The notes under the pieces: model-generated
Database searches by the model: none
What the model was told of the DNA's origin: nothing
Seen by the model: only the letters and a program-made list of their open reading frames with translations
Source of the DNA: Bacillota bacterium
GTDB taxonomy: Bacteria; Bacillota_C; Negativicutes; JAEYSJ01
NCBI GenBank assembly: GCA_023434855.1
Contig: JAEYSJ010000392.1
Span: 1 to 14,085, forward strand
Length of the DNA stretch: 14,085 nucleotides
Direction: 5' to 3'
Shown: piece by piece, positions 7,390 to 13,958 of the stretch
Layout: each line of letters opens with the position of its first letter
Numbering within the stretch: position 1 is the first letter of the stretch
Made by a program: the position numbers and the translations under genes

Positions 7390-8175
7390 ATGGCCGTAAA
7401 CGCTTCAAGCTTTGAGGACGAAAAACCCGCTGGGATTCAGGTTATTGCGCGCGCAGCTGCAATTTTGAATGTGCTGGGTAAACACCCTGGCGGCATGAGT
7501 CTGGGGGAAATTGCGCAGGAGGTTGCTCTCCCTCGTTCAACGGTGCAGCGTATTGTCGCGGCATTAGACAGTGCTCAACTTGTGCGTAGCAGCGGTGCAG
7601 GTGGTCTGCGTCTGGGACCTGCACTACTCAAACTTATTTCCAGTGTGCACAGCGATGTAGTGGATCTTGTACGTCCCTTCCTGGAGCAGCTTTCGGCCAA
7701 TATTAATGAAACAGTGACCCTGGCACGTGCCAGTGGTACCCAGCTGGCAATCGTCCATTACGTTGTAGCATCTCGTGAATTACGTGTTGTACCTCGTATT
7801 GGACTTAATTTGCCGCTCTACAGTACTTCCGGCGGTCGTGTGTTACTGGCTATGGAAAGGGATGAAGATGTCCGTATACTGGTAGGCGATGCCTATGAAG
7901 ATCTAACCGGAATGACAATAAAAACTCTTCCACAGCTTCTGGAGCTGCTCGCCGATGTTCGTGCCAATGGGCTGGCTATAGATCTGGGTGAAACTCTTGA
8001 GGGCGTCTGCACGATAGCAGTAGCGCTAGACACACTTTTTGGTCGTTTTTCTATCTCATTATTAGTTCCAGCGCCACGTTTCCATAAACATGAAACCTTT
8101 TATCGGCAAGAACTCATGCAATGCAAGGAGGCGATAGTTAATGAAATTGGAAGAATAATTTCGGTAGGAGAATAG
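7390..8175 (+). CDS. IclR-family transcriptional regulator
   Basis: A 261-residue regulator. The N-terminal winged helix (about residues 16-75) has VIARAAAILNVLG, SLGEIAQEVALPRSTVQRIVAAL and LRLGPALL, all typical of the family. The C-terminal effector domain (about 80-255) has the GGRVLLA segment after YSTS, part of the ligand pocket. The AAGGAG site seven bases before the ATG is strong. It is transcribed divergently from the EmrB/EmrA-type genes, with TACATTGT repeats over both promoters. The simplest reading is that it represses or tunes the pump and itself, with a small aromatic or organic acid as ligand (typical for IclR proteins). A GEGVCTIAVAL-type motif is present as LEGVCTIAVAL. The ligand is not predictable. 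Confidence 0.92.
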   Translation: MAVNASSFEDEKPAGIQVIARAAAILNVLGKHPGGMSLGEIAQEVALPRSTVQRIVAALDSAQLVRSSGAGGLRLGPALLKLISSVHSDVVDLVRPFLEQLSANINETVTLARASGTQLAIVHYVVASRELRVVPRIGLNLPLYSTSGGRVLLAMERDEDVRILVGDAYEDLTGMTIKTLPQLLELLADVRANGLAIDLGETLEGVCTIAVALDTLFGRFSISLLVPAPRFHKHETFYRQELMQCKEAIVNEIGRIISVGE

Positions 8176-8320
8176 CTAACAACAGGAATAAGTGTTCTCA
8201 ACGAAATTTGTTAGGTAGCTTGCACAGCCCGGCCCGACCTGCCCCAATATTAGATACAACGATCAGTTAGTAATGGAGTTGACCAGCTTCCAGTTGATCA
8301 ACACTAAGTACTGTTAGCTA

Positions 8321-8390
8321 CTTCCGCTTCTGGCACAGAGCCGACAAGTGTGCATTGCACGGTCTGCTTTGAGCGAGGAGCGGACGTTGT
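8321..8390. repeat. Composite palindromic intergenic repeat, copy 1
   Basis: TCCGCTTCTGGCAC...GAC (8323-8345) and GTCTGCTTTGAGCGAGGAGC...GAC (8362-8385) are imperfect reverse complements of each other (18 of 23 positions). Each is itself a loose palindrome with arms GTCYGCT and AGCRGAC. The unit sits just beyond the stop of the DUF4440 gene. Diverged copies occur at 8816-8890 and about 9585-9660, with a half copy at 11933-11957. Confidence 0.6.
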
Positions 8391-8399
8391 ATTTGATAC

Positions 8400-8756
8400 C
8401 TACACGCTTTGTGCCTCAGGTGTTCCCTGATGGAATACCAATTTCCATTGCCCGTTCTTAGATATTTCCCAGCATGAAGAACGAAGGGATGCACGACTAC
8501 CATCTGGATTGACAGTTCTGTAGTGCAATATTGCGAAATTATCTCCAGCGCTGATAAGCCGAAAATCACTACTAACAATAGCTGGAGCGTTATCTTCACC
8601 CAAAAGGGCTTCAATAGTCTGTGCACGATCAACTAATACGCCTGAGCGCGTTATTTCGCTAAATTTCTCATGGAGTATCTGTTCAAGCCATTTCCGTTCT
8701 TTGCGCCTGCTGCCGTGAAGAGAACACTCGAGTCTTTTTAACGTATCCAGTAGCAT
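8400..8756 (-). CDS. NTF2-like / DUF4440 domain protein
   Basis: A small soluble protein of 118 residues with the cone-shaped NTF2-like fold of DUF4440/SnoaL proteins. The N-terminal helix is MLLDTLKRLECSLH. The typical HEKFSEITRSGVLVDRAQTI segment follows, and the final sheet is FAILHYRTVNPDG, SCWEISKNGQWKLVFHQGTPE. The fold serves many roles, including small-molecule binding, isomerases and cyclases; no function can be assigned. The start at 8756 was preferred because TGAGGG lies eight bases upstream; earlier GTG/ATG codons at 8774 and 8771 lack a ribosome site. It is a single gene, flanked on both sides by copies of the composite palindromic repeat, which suggests a mobile or recombined block. 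Confidence 0.8.
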   Translation of the reverse strand: MLLDTLKRLECSLHGSRRKERKWLEQILHEKFSEITRSGVLVDRAQTIEALLGEDNAPAIVSSDFRLISAGDNFAILHYRTVNPDGSRASLRSSCWEISKNGQWKLVFHQGTPEAQSV

Positions 8757-8815
8757 AGTGTTTGCCCTCATCACAATCGAACATTAACTCTTAAGAAATA
8801 ATCGCTGGAATGCAA

Positions 8816-8890
8816 CGTTCGTTCCCAGCACAGATCTAATGCGAACTGCGGCGCTGAAGTTCTGTTATGAGCAAGGAGCAGACATTCGTC
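8816..8890. repeat. Composite palindromic intergenic repeat, copy 2 (decayed)
   Basis: TTCGTTCCCAGCACAGAT (8818-8835) matches the left half of copy 1 at 12 of 18 positions, and all but one of the differences are transitions. TTCTGTTATGAGCAAGGAGC and the following AGAC (8860-8883) match its right half at 19 of 24. The halves are 42 bp apart against 39 in copy 1. It lies upstream of the DUF4440 gene and of the lipoprotein gene. Confidence 0.5.
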
Positions 8891-8935
8891 ATACATTTTT
8901 ATAACAATGCTTGTTAAGCAATTGGAAACAAGTCA

Positions 8936-9508
8936 ATGCGACTCTAAAGCGTTAGGGCACTTGCAACATTTGTGATAGCAAGCTGCACAAGTGCGCCTAA
9001 ATTACCACCCACCGATACCATAATAGCTATCAAACCGATCGAATCCGGTATCATCGCCAGTTCACAAAAGTACAGTTACCGTTTTTTTAGAAATGGCGTA
9101 CCGCAAGAGTATCAGCGATATAAGGCATTTTATGAACGCTTTCATCAACAGGCCTCAGGGTTACGAGTCAGCTTTGTGGTAGAAAATCATGAGGTGACGG
9201 CGGAGTACCTAGTGGTGATGGACAAGCATAAACTGAATAATGTACAGCAGGCCGAGCTTGTCCATCAGTATAAGGCGGCGCTGATTGATAATGATCGCCT
9301 TGGAGTGGTATTCAGAGCAACAGGATTTTGGTCATCATCGTATGAACCGGAACTAGCAGCACCATATAAGCTTGACCGGCCAGTAGTGGTATCCATCAAT
9401 GATAAGACGCAGACCATCAGCACCCTCGGCACTATCGCCCTTTTACCCTTAGTTCCACTCTTTCCGCTTTACATGATGTACGGCTGCGCTACGGGGCCTT
9501 GTATATGA
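8936..9508 (+). pseudogene. Lipoprotein gene with a stop at codon 4 (probable pseudogene)
   Basis: In the frame of the downstream ORF an ATG at 8936 is followed by CGA CTC TAA, then S-V-R-A-L-A-T-F-V-I-A-S-C. Without the TAA this is a complete lipoprotein signal peptide: basic start, short hydrophobic core and lipobox IASC with the lipidated cysteine at position 17. One base change (AAA to TAA) explains it. The remaining frame from GTG 8972 to 9508 (178 codons) is intact but starts inside the lipobox, so its product could not be exported normally. The body is about 170 polar residues and ends in a hydrophobic stretch rich in L and P (about 150-175) and GCATGPCI. I do not recognise the family. 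A weak GGA site precedes the ATG at nine bases. Confidence 0.6.
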
Positions 9509-9584
9509 TGTAAATAAGGGGTTCGAGATTATATCGAGCAGTCTCCCAGGAGAAAGAATATGAGGTAAAGCTCCCTTCTGAAAG

Positions 9585-9660
9585 ATCGTTTCTGTCTAGA
9601 ACAGTTGCAGTGCAGAGCTTCTGTAAAGGTCCGCTTAAAGCGAGGAACAGACCTTTTGTC
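9585..9660. repeat. Composite palindromic intergenic repeat, copy 3
   Basis: The right half, GTCCGCTTAAAGCGAGGAAC followed by AGAC (9629-9652), matches copy 1 at 19 of 24 positions. The left half (around 9585-9602, CGTTTCTG...) is recognisable but worn. It lies between the lipoprotein gene and the end of the LysR gene. Confidence 0.45.
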
Positions 9661-9706
9661 GGCATTTCTTTTCGCCCCTGTCCAGGATGCCGGATTGCTT
9701 ATTCAA

Positions 9707-10615
9707 TCATACGCCTGCCTTGCTGTGTGCCTCCAAATCAGCAATAGATAATTGCAAATGTTCCAGAAATGTCTTCACTTTGACCTGTAGATATTTTCTG
9801 CCGGAATACAGCGCGTATAGCACCAGATCTTCAGGTTCGTGATTACAGTTAATTTTAACAAGGGAGCCGTTGTCGATTTCTGATTCACACGCGTGGAGAG
9901 GCAAAATGGCGAAGCCAAGTCCTTTTAGTGCAGCGGCCCTGGCCATTTGTCCACTGTTCACTTTGTAACTGGAGTGCACCTGGACGGTTTGGTTTTGTTT
10001 AAATCGCCAGGGCATTCCCTGGAGTACCGACATACTGGTAATGCAGGGGATATTGGTTAGTTCATCAACCGATCGTGGCGATGGGTAACGTTCCAGAAGT
10101 TCTGGTGCGGCCACCACACAGCTTGGCCAGCGCAGAATTTCCCTGGCAACCCAGCAGGAATCCTCCAGTGGTCCACGTCCAAAACGTAATACCAGATCGA
10201 ATCCGTCCAGTAGCCCTTCTGTTGGATCAAGCTGCGTGTCACAACTGAGCTGTATTTGTGGATGCCTGATGCAGAAGTCAGCGAGGATATCGGCCATGAA
10301 TGGAAGGTCTGGGGTAATGATCTTCAGATGGCCTGATAGTGAATCACCGAACAGAGATACTTCTTCCAGGGCATGATCTAAAGCGTGCGTGAGCGGCGTA
10401 ATGGATTGATACAGCAGTTTACCGGCTGCGGTTGGAATTATCTTACGCGTTGTGCGTTCCAGCAATCGCACATGAAGATGTTGTTCAAGTAAAGCAACAT
10501 GACGGCTGACATTGGATGATGGCAGCTGAAGCTGATCTGCTGCAAGCTTAAAGCTCAACTTTTCATAAACAGCCTGAAAGCAGATCAGCCACTGCATTTC
10601 AAATTTCTCAATCAT
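9707..10615 (-). CDS. LysR-family transcriptional regulator
   Basis: A 302-residue LTTR of normal length. The N-terminal helix-turn-helix (about residues 5-65) has FQAVYEKLSFKLAADQLQLPSSNVSRHVALLEQHLHVRLLERTTRKIIPTAAG compressed in the classic order. The effector domain (about 90-295) contains GHLKIITPDLPF, GFDLVLRFGRGPL and a GLGFAILPLHACE segment. The DLVLRFGR stretch resembles LTTRs that control redox enzymes or aromatic metabolism. A near-consensus promoter (TATAAT, 10645-10650) lies upstream, and GGGA six bases before the ATG is a modest ribosome site. Transcribed divergently from the flavin monooxygenase gene, its probable target. The coinducer is unknown. Confidence 0.9.
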   Translation of the reverse strand: MIEKFEMQWLICFQAVYEKLSFKLAADQLQLPSSNVSRHVALLEQHLHVRLLERTTRKIIPTAAGKLLYQSITPLTHALDHALEEVSLFGDSLSGHLKIITPDLPFMADILADFCIRHPQIQLSCDTQLDPTEGLLDGFDLVLRFGRGPLEDSCWVAREILRWPSCVVAAPELLERYPSPRSVDELTNIPCITSMSVLQGMPWRFKQNQTVQVHSSYKVNSGQMARAAALKGLGFAILPLHACESEIDNGSLVKINCNHEPEDLVLYALYSGRKYLQVKVKTFLEHLQLSIADLEAHSKAGV

Positions 10616-10644
10616 AAATTATCCCACGAAATGAGATTAACAAA

Positions 10645-10673
10645 ATTATATTGCCATATTTATCAGTAATCAG
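10645..10673 (-). promoter_or_regulatory. Predicted promoter of the LysR gene
   Basis: On the minus strand a perfect -10, TATAAT (10645-10650), lies 17 bp from a weak -35, CTGATT (10668-10673). Confidence 0.55.
10650..10670. promoter_or_regulatory. Candidate LysR-type operator
   Basis: ATTGC (10650-10654), 11 bases, then GTAAT (10666-10670) is an interrupted palindrome with one mismatch, of the kind bound by LysR-type regulators. It lies inside the regulator's own promoter, which suits autorepression. For the monooxygenase the only good -10 is TATTAT (10691-10696) with no clear -35, consistent with activation from this site. Confidence 0.4.
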
Positions 10674-10718
10674 ATGGTCCTTACAATTCCTATTATGTTT
10701 CGTAACAGGAAGAAGATA

Positions 10719-11831
10719 ATGACCAGAACCAAGAAAATTGCCATCGTAGGTGCCGGGGTTGCTGGAACAGCACTGGCAATACTTGCAACCAGACAGGGCC
10801 ATCAGGTCAGTCTGTTTGAGCGTGGCAGCAATGTGTCATCTATAGGAGCAGGTGTGACGTTATGGCCCAATGGCATGTTCGTCATGCAAAAGATGGGGCT
10901 GGATAAAAAAGTCAGTCAGATGGGCGGCACACCCTGCATAATGCGCCAGTTTGATCGGAATGGTCTTCTTCAGACTGAGTTCGATATTTCAGCAGTAAAC
11001 TCACTTTGCGGTTTTCCCAGCGTGACAGTTTTACGACGTGAGCTGATGAGCGTACTGGCCGGTGCGTTAGATAGTCTGGGTTGTGAGCTCAACTTCAGTT
11101 GTTCAATCACTGCTGCGGACGTAATGAAGTTGAGCCAGGAGTTTGATCTAGTAGTGGGGGCTGACGGGCGTATGAATTCAGTTGTCCGCCAGGCATTGTA
11201 TGCGAAGAGAGTATCTCCTTGTTATCATGGCTTTGTGAACGTAATAGGAGTGGGAAGACAACGAGAGGGCACCCTCAACAATGCTATCGATGACTTTCGT
11301 AGTCAGGGTGAGCGTTTCGGCATCGTGCCGGTGAATGACGGGTGGTGCTATTGGGCAGGTGCATGGAACGCTCCTGTTAACGATGAGCGTCCCGGGGCGC
11401 ATTGGTTCGATGAGTTGCATCAGCGTTTTCGGGACTGGCCTGATCCTGTACAGAATGTATTGCAGTCATGTGATAAAGCATCAGTTAAGTGCATTTTTGT
11501 TCATGACATCGATCCTCTTCCCTTTTGGCATCAGGACAATATTTTAATGATCGGAGACGCGGCTCATGCTTCCTTGCCGACTTCCGGGCAGGGAGCGTGC
11601 CAGGCGATGGAAGATGCATGGCACCTGGCTCGCTTACTGAGGGAAAACGACGATATGGACATTGTTCTGCAAAGCTTTTACCAACAGAGACATACCAAGA
11701 CTTCAGCAGCACAGCGGGTTGGAAGACAATTCGCTAAGAAAATTTTTTCTGAACAACCTGAACCATTGTTGCCTGCATCTAATATTTCTGTTGCAGAACT
11801 CAGTCGGTTTTGGATGCAAGGTTTGACGTAG
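10719..11831 (+). CDS. FAD-dependent monooxygenase (aromatic hydroxylase type)
   Basis: A 370-residue single-component flavoprotein monooxygenase of the PHBH/UbiH class. The N-terminal dinucleotide fold is IAIVGAGVAGTALA with G11-x-G13-x-x-G16, and E34-R35 ends the second strand. The DG motif (VVGADGRMNSVVRQ) is near residues 145-155. The GD motif (MIGDAAHASLPTSGQGACQAMEDA, about 277-300) binds the FAD ribityl chain. Such enzymes hydroxylate phenolic or other aromatic substrates, or antibiotics in the TetX branch, with NAD(P)H and O2. The substrate here is not predictable. The ATG at 10719 was chosen because AGGAAGAAG sits directly before it; an ATG at 10674 would add 15 residues without a ribosome site. 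It is divergent from the LysR gene. The length is typical for the group. Confidence 0.9.
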   Translation: MTRTKKIAIVGAGVAGTALAILATRQGHQVSLFERGSNVSSIGAGVTLWPNGMFVMQKMGLDKKVSQMGGTPCIMRQFDRNGLLQTEFDISAVNSLCGFPSVTVLRRELMSVLAGALDSLGCELNFSCSITAADVMKLSQEFDLVVGADGRMNSVVRQALYAKRVSPCYHGFVNVIGVGRQREGTLNNAIDDFRSQGERFGIVPVNDGWCYWAGAWNAPVNDERPGAHWFDELHQRFRDWPDPVQNVLQSCDKASVKCIFVHDIDPLPFWHQDNILMIGDAAHASLPTSGQGACQAMEDAWHLARLLRENDDMDIVLQSFYQQRHTKTSAAQRVGRQFAKKIFSEQPEPLLPASNISVAELSRFWMQGLT

Positions 11832-11891
11832 TGGCCATTAAAAAACCAGTAGTAGTGACCAGAGATGCCTGTATATCAGCTGAACATCGAT

Positions 11892-11916
11892 TAACCAGCT
11901 CCCCGATAATTAATGC
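11892..11916 (+). repeat. IS-end-like fragment
   Basis: This 25-base stretch, with the core GCTCCCCG and ATTAAT, matches the left end of the IS3-type element at 13959-13983 in 20 of 25 positions and in the same orientation. It may be the worn end of a related element. No transposase remnant is visible beside it. Confidence 0.4.
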
Positions 11917-11919
11917 AGC

Positions 11920-11957
11920 GCGGACCTGAAAGGGTCCGCTTCTGGCACGAAGTTGAC
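11920..11957. repeat. Hairpin plus half copy of the palindromic intergenic repeat
   Basis: GCGGACC (11920-11926) pairs with GGTCCGC (11933-11939) around six bases. The next 14 bases from 11935, TCCGCTTCTGGCAC, are identical to the left half of copy 1 at 8323, and 19 of 23 match to 11957. The stem could end transcription of the monooxygenase gene, but no T-run follows. Confidence 0.5.
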
Positions 11958-12094
11958 TGTTGAAGGGCTGCCTGGCGCGAATACTCAGTCCGGCATACAG
12001 CTGATTTTGAATTGCTGCAAGAGCGCTCTTATTCAGTACGTAAAGATGGTAATGTTTCAAAGAATCTCTTAGGCCTTACAGGAATGGTTTAGAA

Positions 12095-12523
12095 ATGAAT
12101 GGAACGTGTTTGTGTGGAACAATTGAATTTGAACTAACTCATAAACCCGCCGTGTTTTATCGTTGTCATTGTTCACTTTGCAGAAAGCAGAGCGGAGTGG
12201 GTTACAATCTCGCCACACTCGTGAAAGACAGTGAGTTTCGCTGGATTAAAGGCAAGAACTGCATCGCTTCATGGTCTAAGCCAACGGGATACCGTACAGA
12301 CTTTTGCACTGTATGTGGCTCAACTGTGCCTAACAGTCTGCGAGATGTACCTTATGTCTGGATTCCTGTTGGTTTAATTGACGAACCTCTTGAAATGGAA
12401 TGTGCAGGCGACTTCTGCACTGATGATGCAATGCCCTGGGACGGAACCCGCTCATCTTGTGAGCACGCTGGACCTGTCGAGTCGTTGCTCTCCCTTTTAA
12501 AGTGCCTGAAACTTGCCTCCTGA
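12095..12523 (+). CDS. GFA-family (glutathione-dependent formaldehyde-activating-like) zinc-binding protein
   Basis: A 142-residue GFA domain. Zinc ligand motifs are complete: C5-L-C7-G near the start, C24-H-C26-S-L-C29-R-K, and C71-T-V-C74-G. The domain is named for the enzyme that joins glutathione and formaldehyde, but most members have no proven activity; binding of glutathione conjugates is one possibility. A gene so placed next to azoreductase, efflux and monooxygenase genes suits a detoxification role, which is inference. AGGA lies about 12 bases before the ATG, rather far. It stands alone on the plus strand, 263 bp after the monooxygenase. No membrane segment or signal peptide. The tail after residue 120 (VESLLSLLKCLKLAS) is short and variable in the family. 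Confidence 0.88.
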   Translation: MNGTCLCGTIEFELTHKPAVFYRCHCSLCRKQSGVGYNLATLVKDSEFRWIKGKNCIASWSKPTGYRTDFCTVCGSTVPNSLRDVPYVWIPVGLIDEPLEMECAGDFCTDDAMPWDGTRSSCEHAGPVESLLSLLKCLKLAS

Positions 12524-12676
12524 GCGTCAGCTCCAGCTATGAATGCGACCGCTTGCGCGCCAAATTATTTCTTTCCGGGCCTCCTCCTCATTCAAACCTG
12601 ACAAATAGTTACAACATACATATTGCTTGTTATTTAGCACAATCTCCGGCACCGTGCGCGTCTGTTCAGGCAGATC

Positions 12677-12689
12677 GCAGAAGTTCTGC
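12677..12689. repeat. Short perfect palindrome GCAGAA-G-TTCTGC
   Basis: Six-base arms around one base, 37 bp downstream of the recombinase stop. It is too short and lacks a T-run for a terminator on the minus strand. It could be an arm or accessory site of the recombinase, but nothing else supports this. Confidence 0.25.
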
Positions 12690-12725
12690 AAAATAGTACG
12701 CTGACCCGCAGCGCAGTTCTGTTGA

Positions 12726-13709
12726 TCAGTCAGTCAGTTTCAGCCGGTCGCGGGCTTCCCGCAACCGCCGTTCGCCACGCCGGTCATACTGCTGGGTGGT
12801 GGCAACGCTGGCATGCCCCATCGCGTCCTTCACCGTGATGAGATCCTCGCCGTTATCGAGCAGGGCGGTTGCAAATGTCCGGCGCAGATCGTGAGGGGCG
12901 CATTTTGCAATCCCGGCCTGGCGCTGCCGCATCTGGAGGATATGGTACACCGCCTGGTCAGTCAGCCTGTCATCCGTCAGGGTGTCAAACCGGCGGATAC
13001 GGATGAAAAGAGGACCCGGCGCCTCACCCCGGACCTGGTCGATCCACACCTGCAACCGCTGCCAGCTGCCTGCCGGCAGAAAGGCCAGCCGCTCCCTGTT
13101 GCCCTTACCGGTGACCCGCAGCGCCCGATCCTCCGTGACAATGTCACTGATACTGAGGCCTACCGCCTCCGAGCGACGCAGTCCACACCCGAGCATCACC
13201 GCCAGCAGGGCCGCGTCCCGCGGACCCAGACTGCTGCGATCGGCATCACATGCGGCGAAAAGCTGGCGGATCTCCGCCGCCGGCAGTGCACGCCCCCGCT
13301 GCAACCTGCTGCCGCGCAGGTTCCGAACGGCGCGGATGTGCTGGAAACTGTCCACGTCCATCAGCCGCAGCATCCAGGCCTCCTTCGCCACCCCTTTCAG
13401 CGCGGCCAGGTAGGTGTTGATGGTGGCCGTTGCGCGTCCCGAATCCCGGAGCATCTCGGTAATGGCCATCACATGATGACGCCGCAGGCTGCCCCAGGTA
13501 CAGGTGTCGGGCCCGGCGAAGCCAAGCATCCGGGCGACGATCCCGAGAAAGGAGGCCATGGTCCGTCGACTGCGGGGAGAGTTCAGGGAAAGAAGATAGG
13601 CGCGGGCCGGATCAGAAAGTCCGGCATTACCGGCAACGGCGGGCAGGTGTTCCCCGTTCAGGCTGAGCGACGGAACGGGCGGTAGCCATTCCTCTGAGTG
13701 ATCGGTCAC
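12726..13709 (-). CDS. Tyrosine recombinase / integrase
   Basis: A 327-residue recombinase. The N-terminal core-binding (SAM-like) domain spans about residues 30-130 (SPRSRRTMASFLGIVARML, ATINTYLAALKGVAKEA). The catalytic domain has the full set R178 (GCGLRRSE), K202 (GKGNRER), H273 and R276 (PHDLRRTF), H299 (AMGHASVATT) and nucleophile Y308 (QQYDRRG), so it should be active. The GTG start at 13709 has AGGAG eight bases upstream. It is markedly richer in G+C than the rest of the window, which suggests a different origin. It resembles XerC/D-like integrases carried on enterobacterial plasmids next to replication genes of RepFIB type; no such gene is seen here because an IS3 element begins 250 bp upstream. 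Its recombination site is not known. Confidence 0.93.
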   Translation of the reverse strand: MTDHSEEWLPPVPSLSLNGEHLPAVAGNAGLSDPARAYLLSLNSPRSRRTMASFLGIVARMLGFAGPDTCTWGSLRRHHVMAITEMLRDSGRATATINTYLAALKGVAKEAWMLRLMDVDSFQHIRAVRNLRGSRLQRGRALPAAEIRQLFAACDADRSSLGPRDAALLAVMLGCGLRRSEAVGLSISDIVTEDRALRVTGKGNRERLAFLPAGSWQRLQVWIDQVRGEAPGPLFIRIRRFDTLTDDRLTDQAVYHILQMRQRQAGIAKCAPHDLRRTFATALLDNGEDLITVKDAMGHASVATTQQYDRRGERRLREARDRLKLTD

Positions 13710-13958
13710 GGTCTGATCTCCTGGGCCGGAAAAGCCCGGCGTGCTGTGTGAAAAAACGGGTACGGTGACCCGGTCAAAGCGTATCGCAGGAAGTCTACTT
13801 TTTCAAATAGACATTTTAATAAGTAGAAAAAGAATATAAAAAAAATAAAAAATAGGATAGCATCAGACGTGACATAGCTCAGATATCATTCCTTAATACC
13901 ATAAGACCATTCAGAACATTTTTCGTTAGAATTTTCTCGAGAGAATAATTTATGGGTA
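13710..13958. other. AT-rich tract upstream of the recombinase
   Basis: No gene is seen. A small GC-rich hairpin (GCCGG 13725-13729 with CCGGC 13736-13740) lies near the recombinase ribosome site. From about 13790 the DNA is strongly AT-rich. It contains TCTACTT (13793-13799) repeated inverted as AAGTAGA further on (about 13821-13827), and GTCTA...TAGAC overlapping the first arm. These may be recombinase or replication-protein sites, or the recombinase promoter. The tract ends at the inferred IS left end. Confidence 0.4.

Noticed and set aside
8176..8214. CTAACAA...TTGTTAG after the IclR gene as a terminator
   Set aside because: Seven-base arms 25 bases apart without a T-run are weak. It may be a chance repeat.
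8318..8632. 104-codon minus-strand frame overlapping the DUF4440 gene
   Set aside because: It overlaps the DUF4440 frame on the same strand, has no recognisable domain and runs into the palindromic repeat. The DUF4440 frame has clear family features and a ribosome site.
11800..12060. 86-codon minus-strand frame after the monooxygenase gene
   Set aside because: No ribosome site or family similarity. It crosses repeat copies and the end of the monooxygenase gene.
12813..13685. Long plus-strand frames opposite the recombinase gene (290 and 143 codons)
   Set aside because: These are shadows caused by the high GC content of the recombinase. Their products are low-complexity, rich in P, R and Q, with no known domain.
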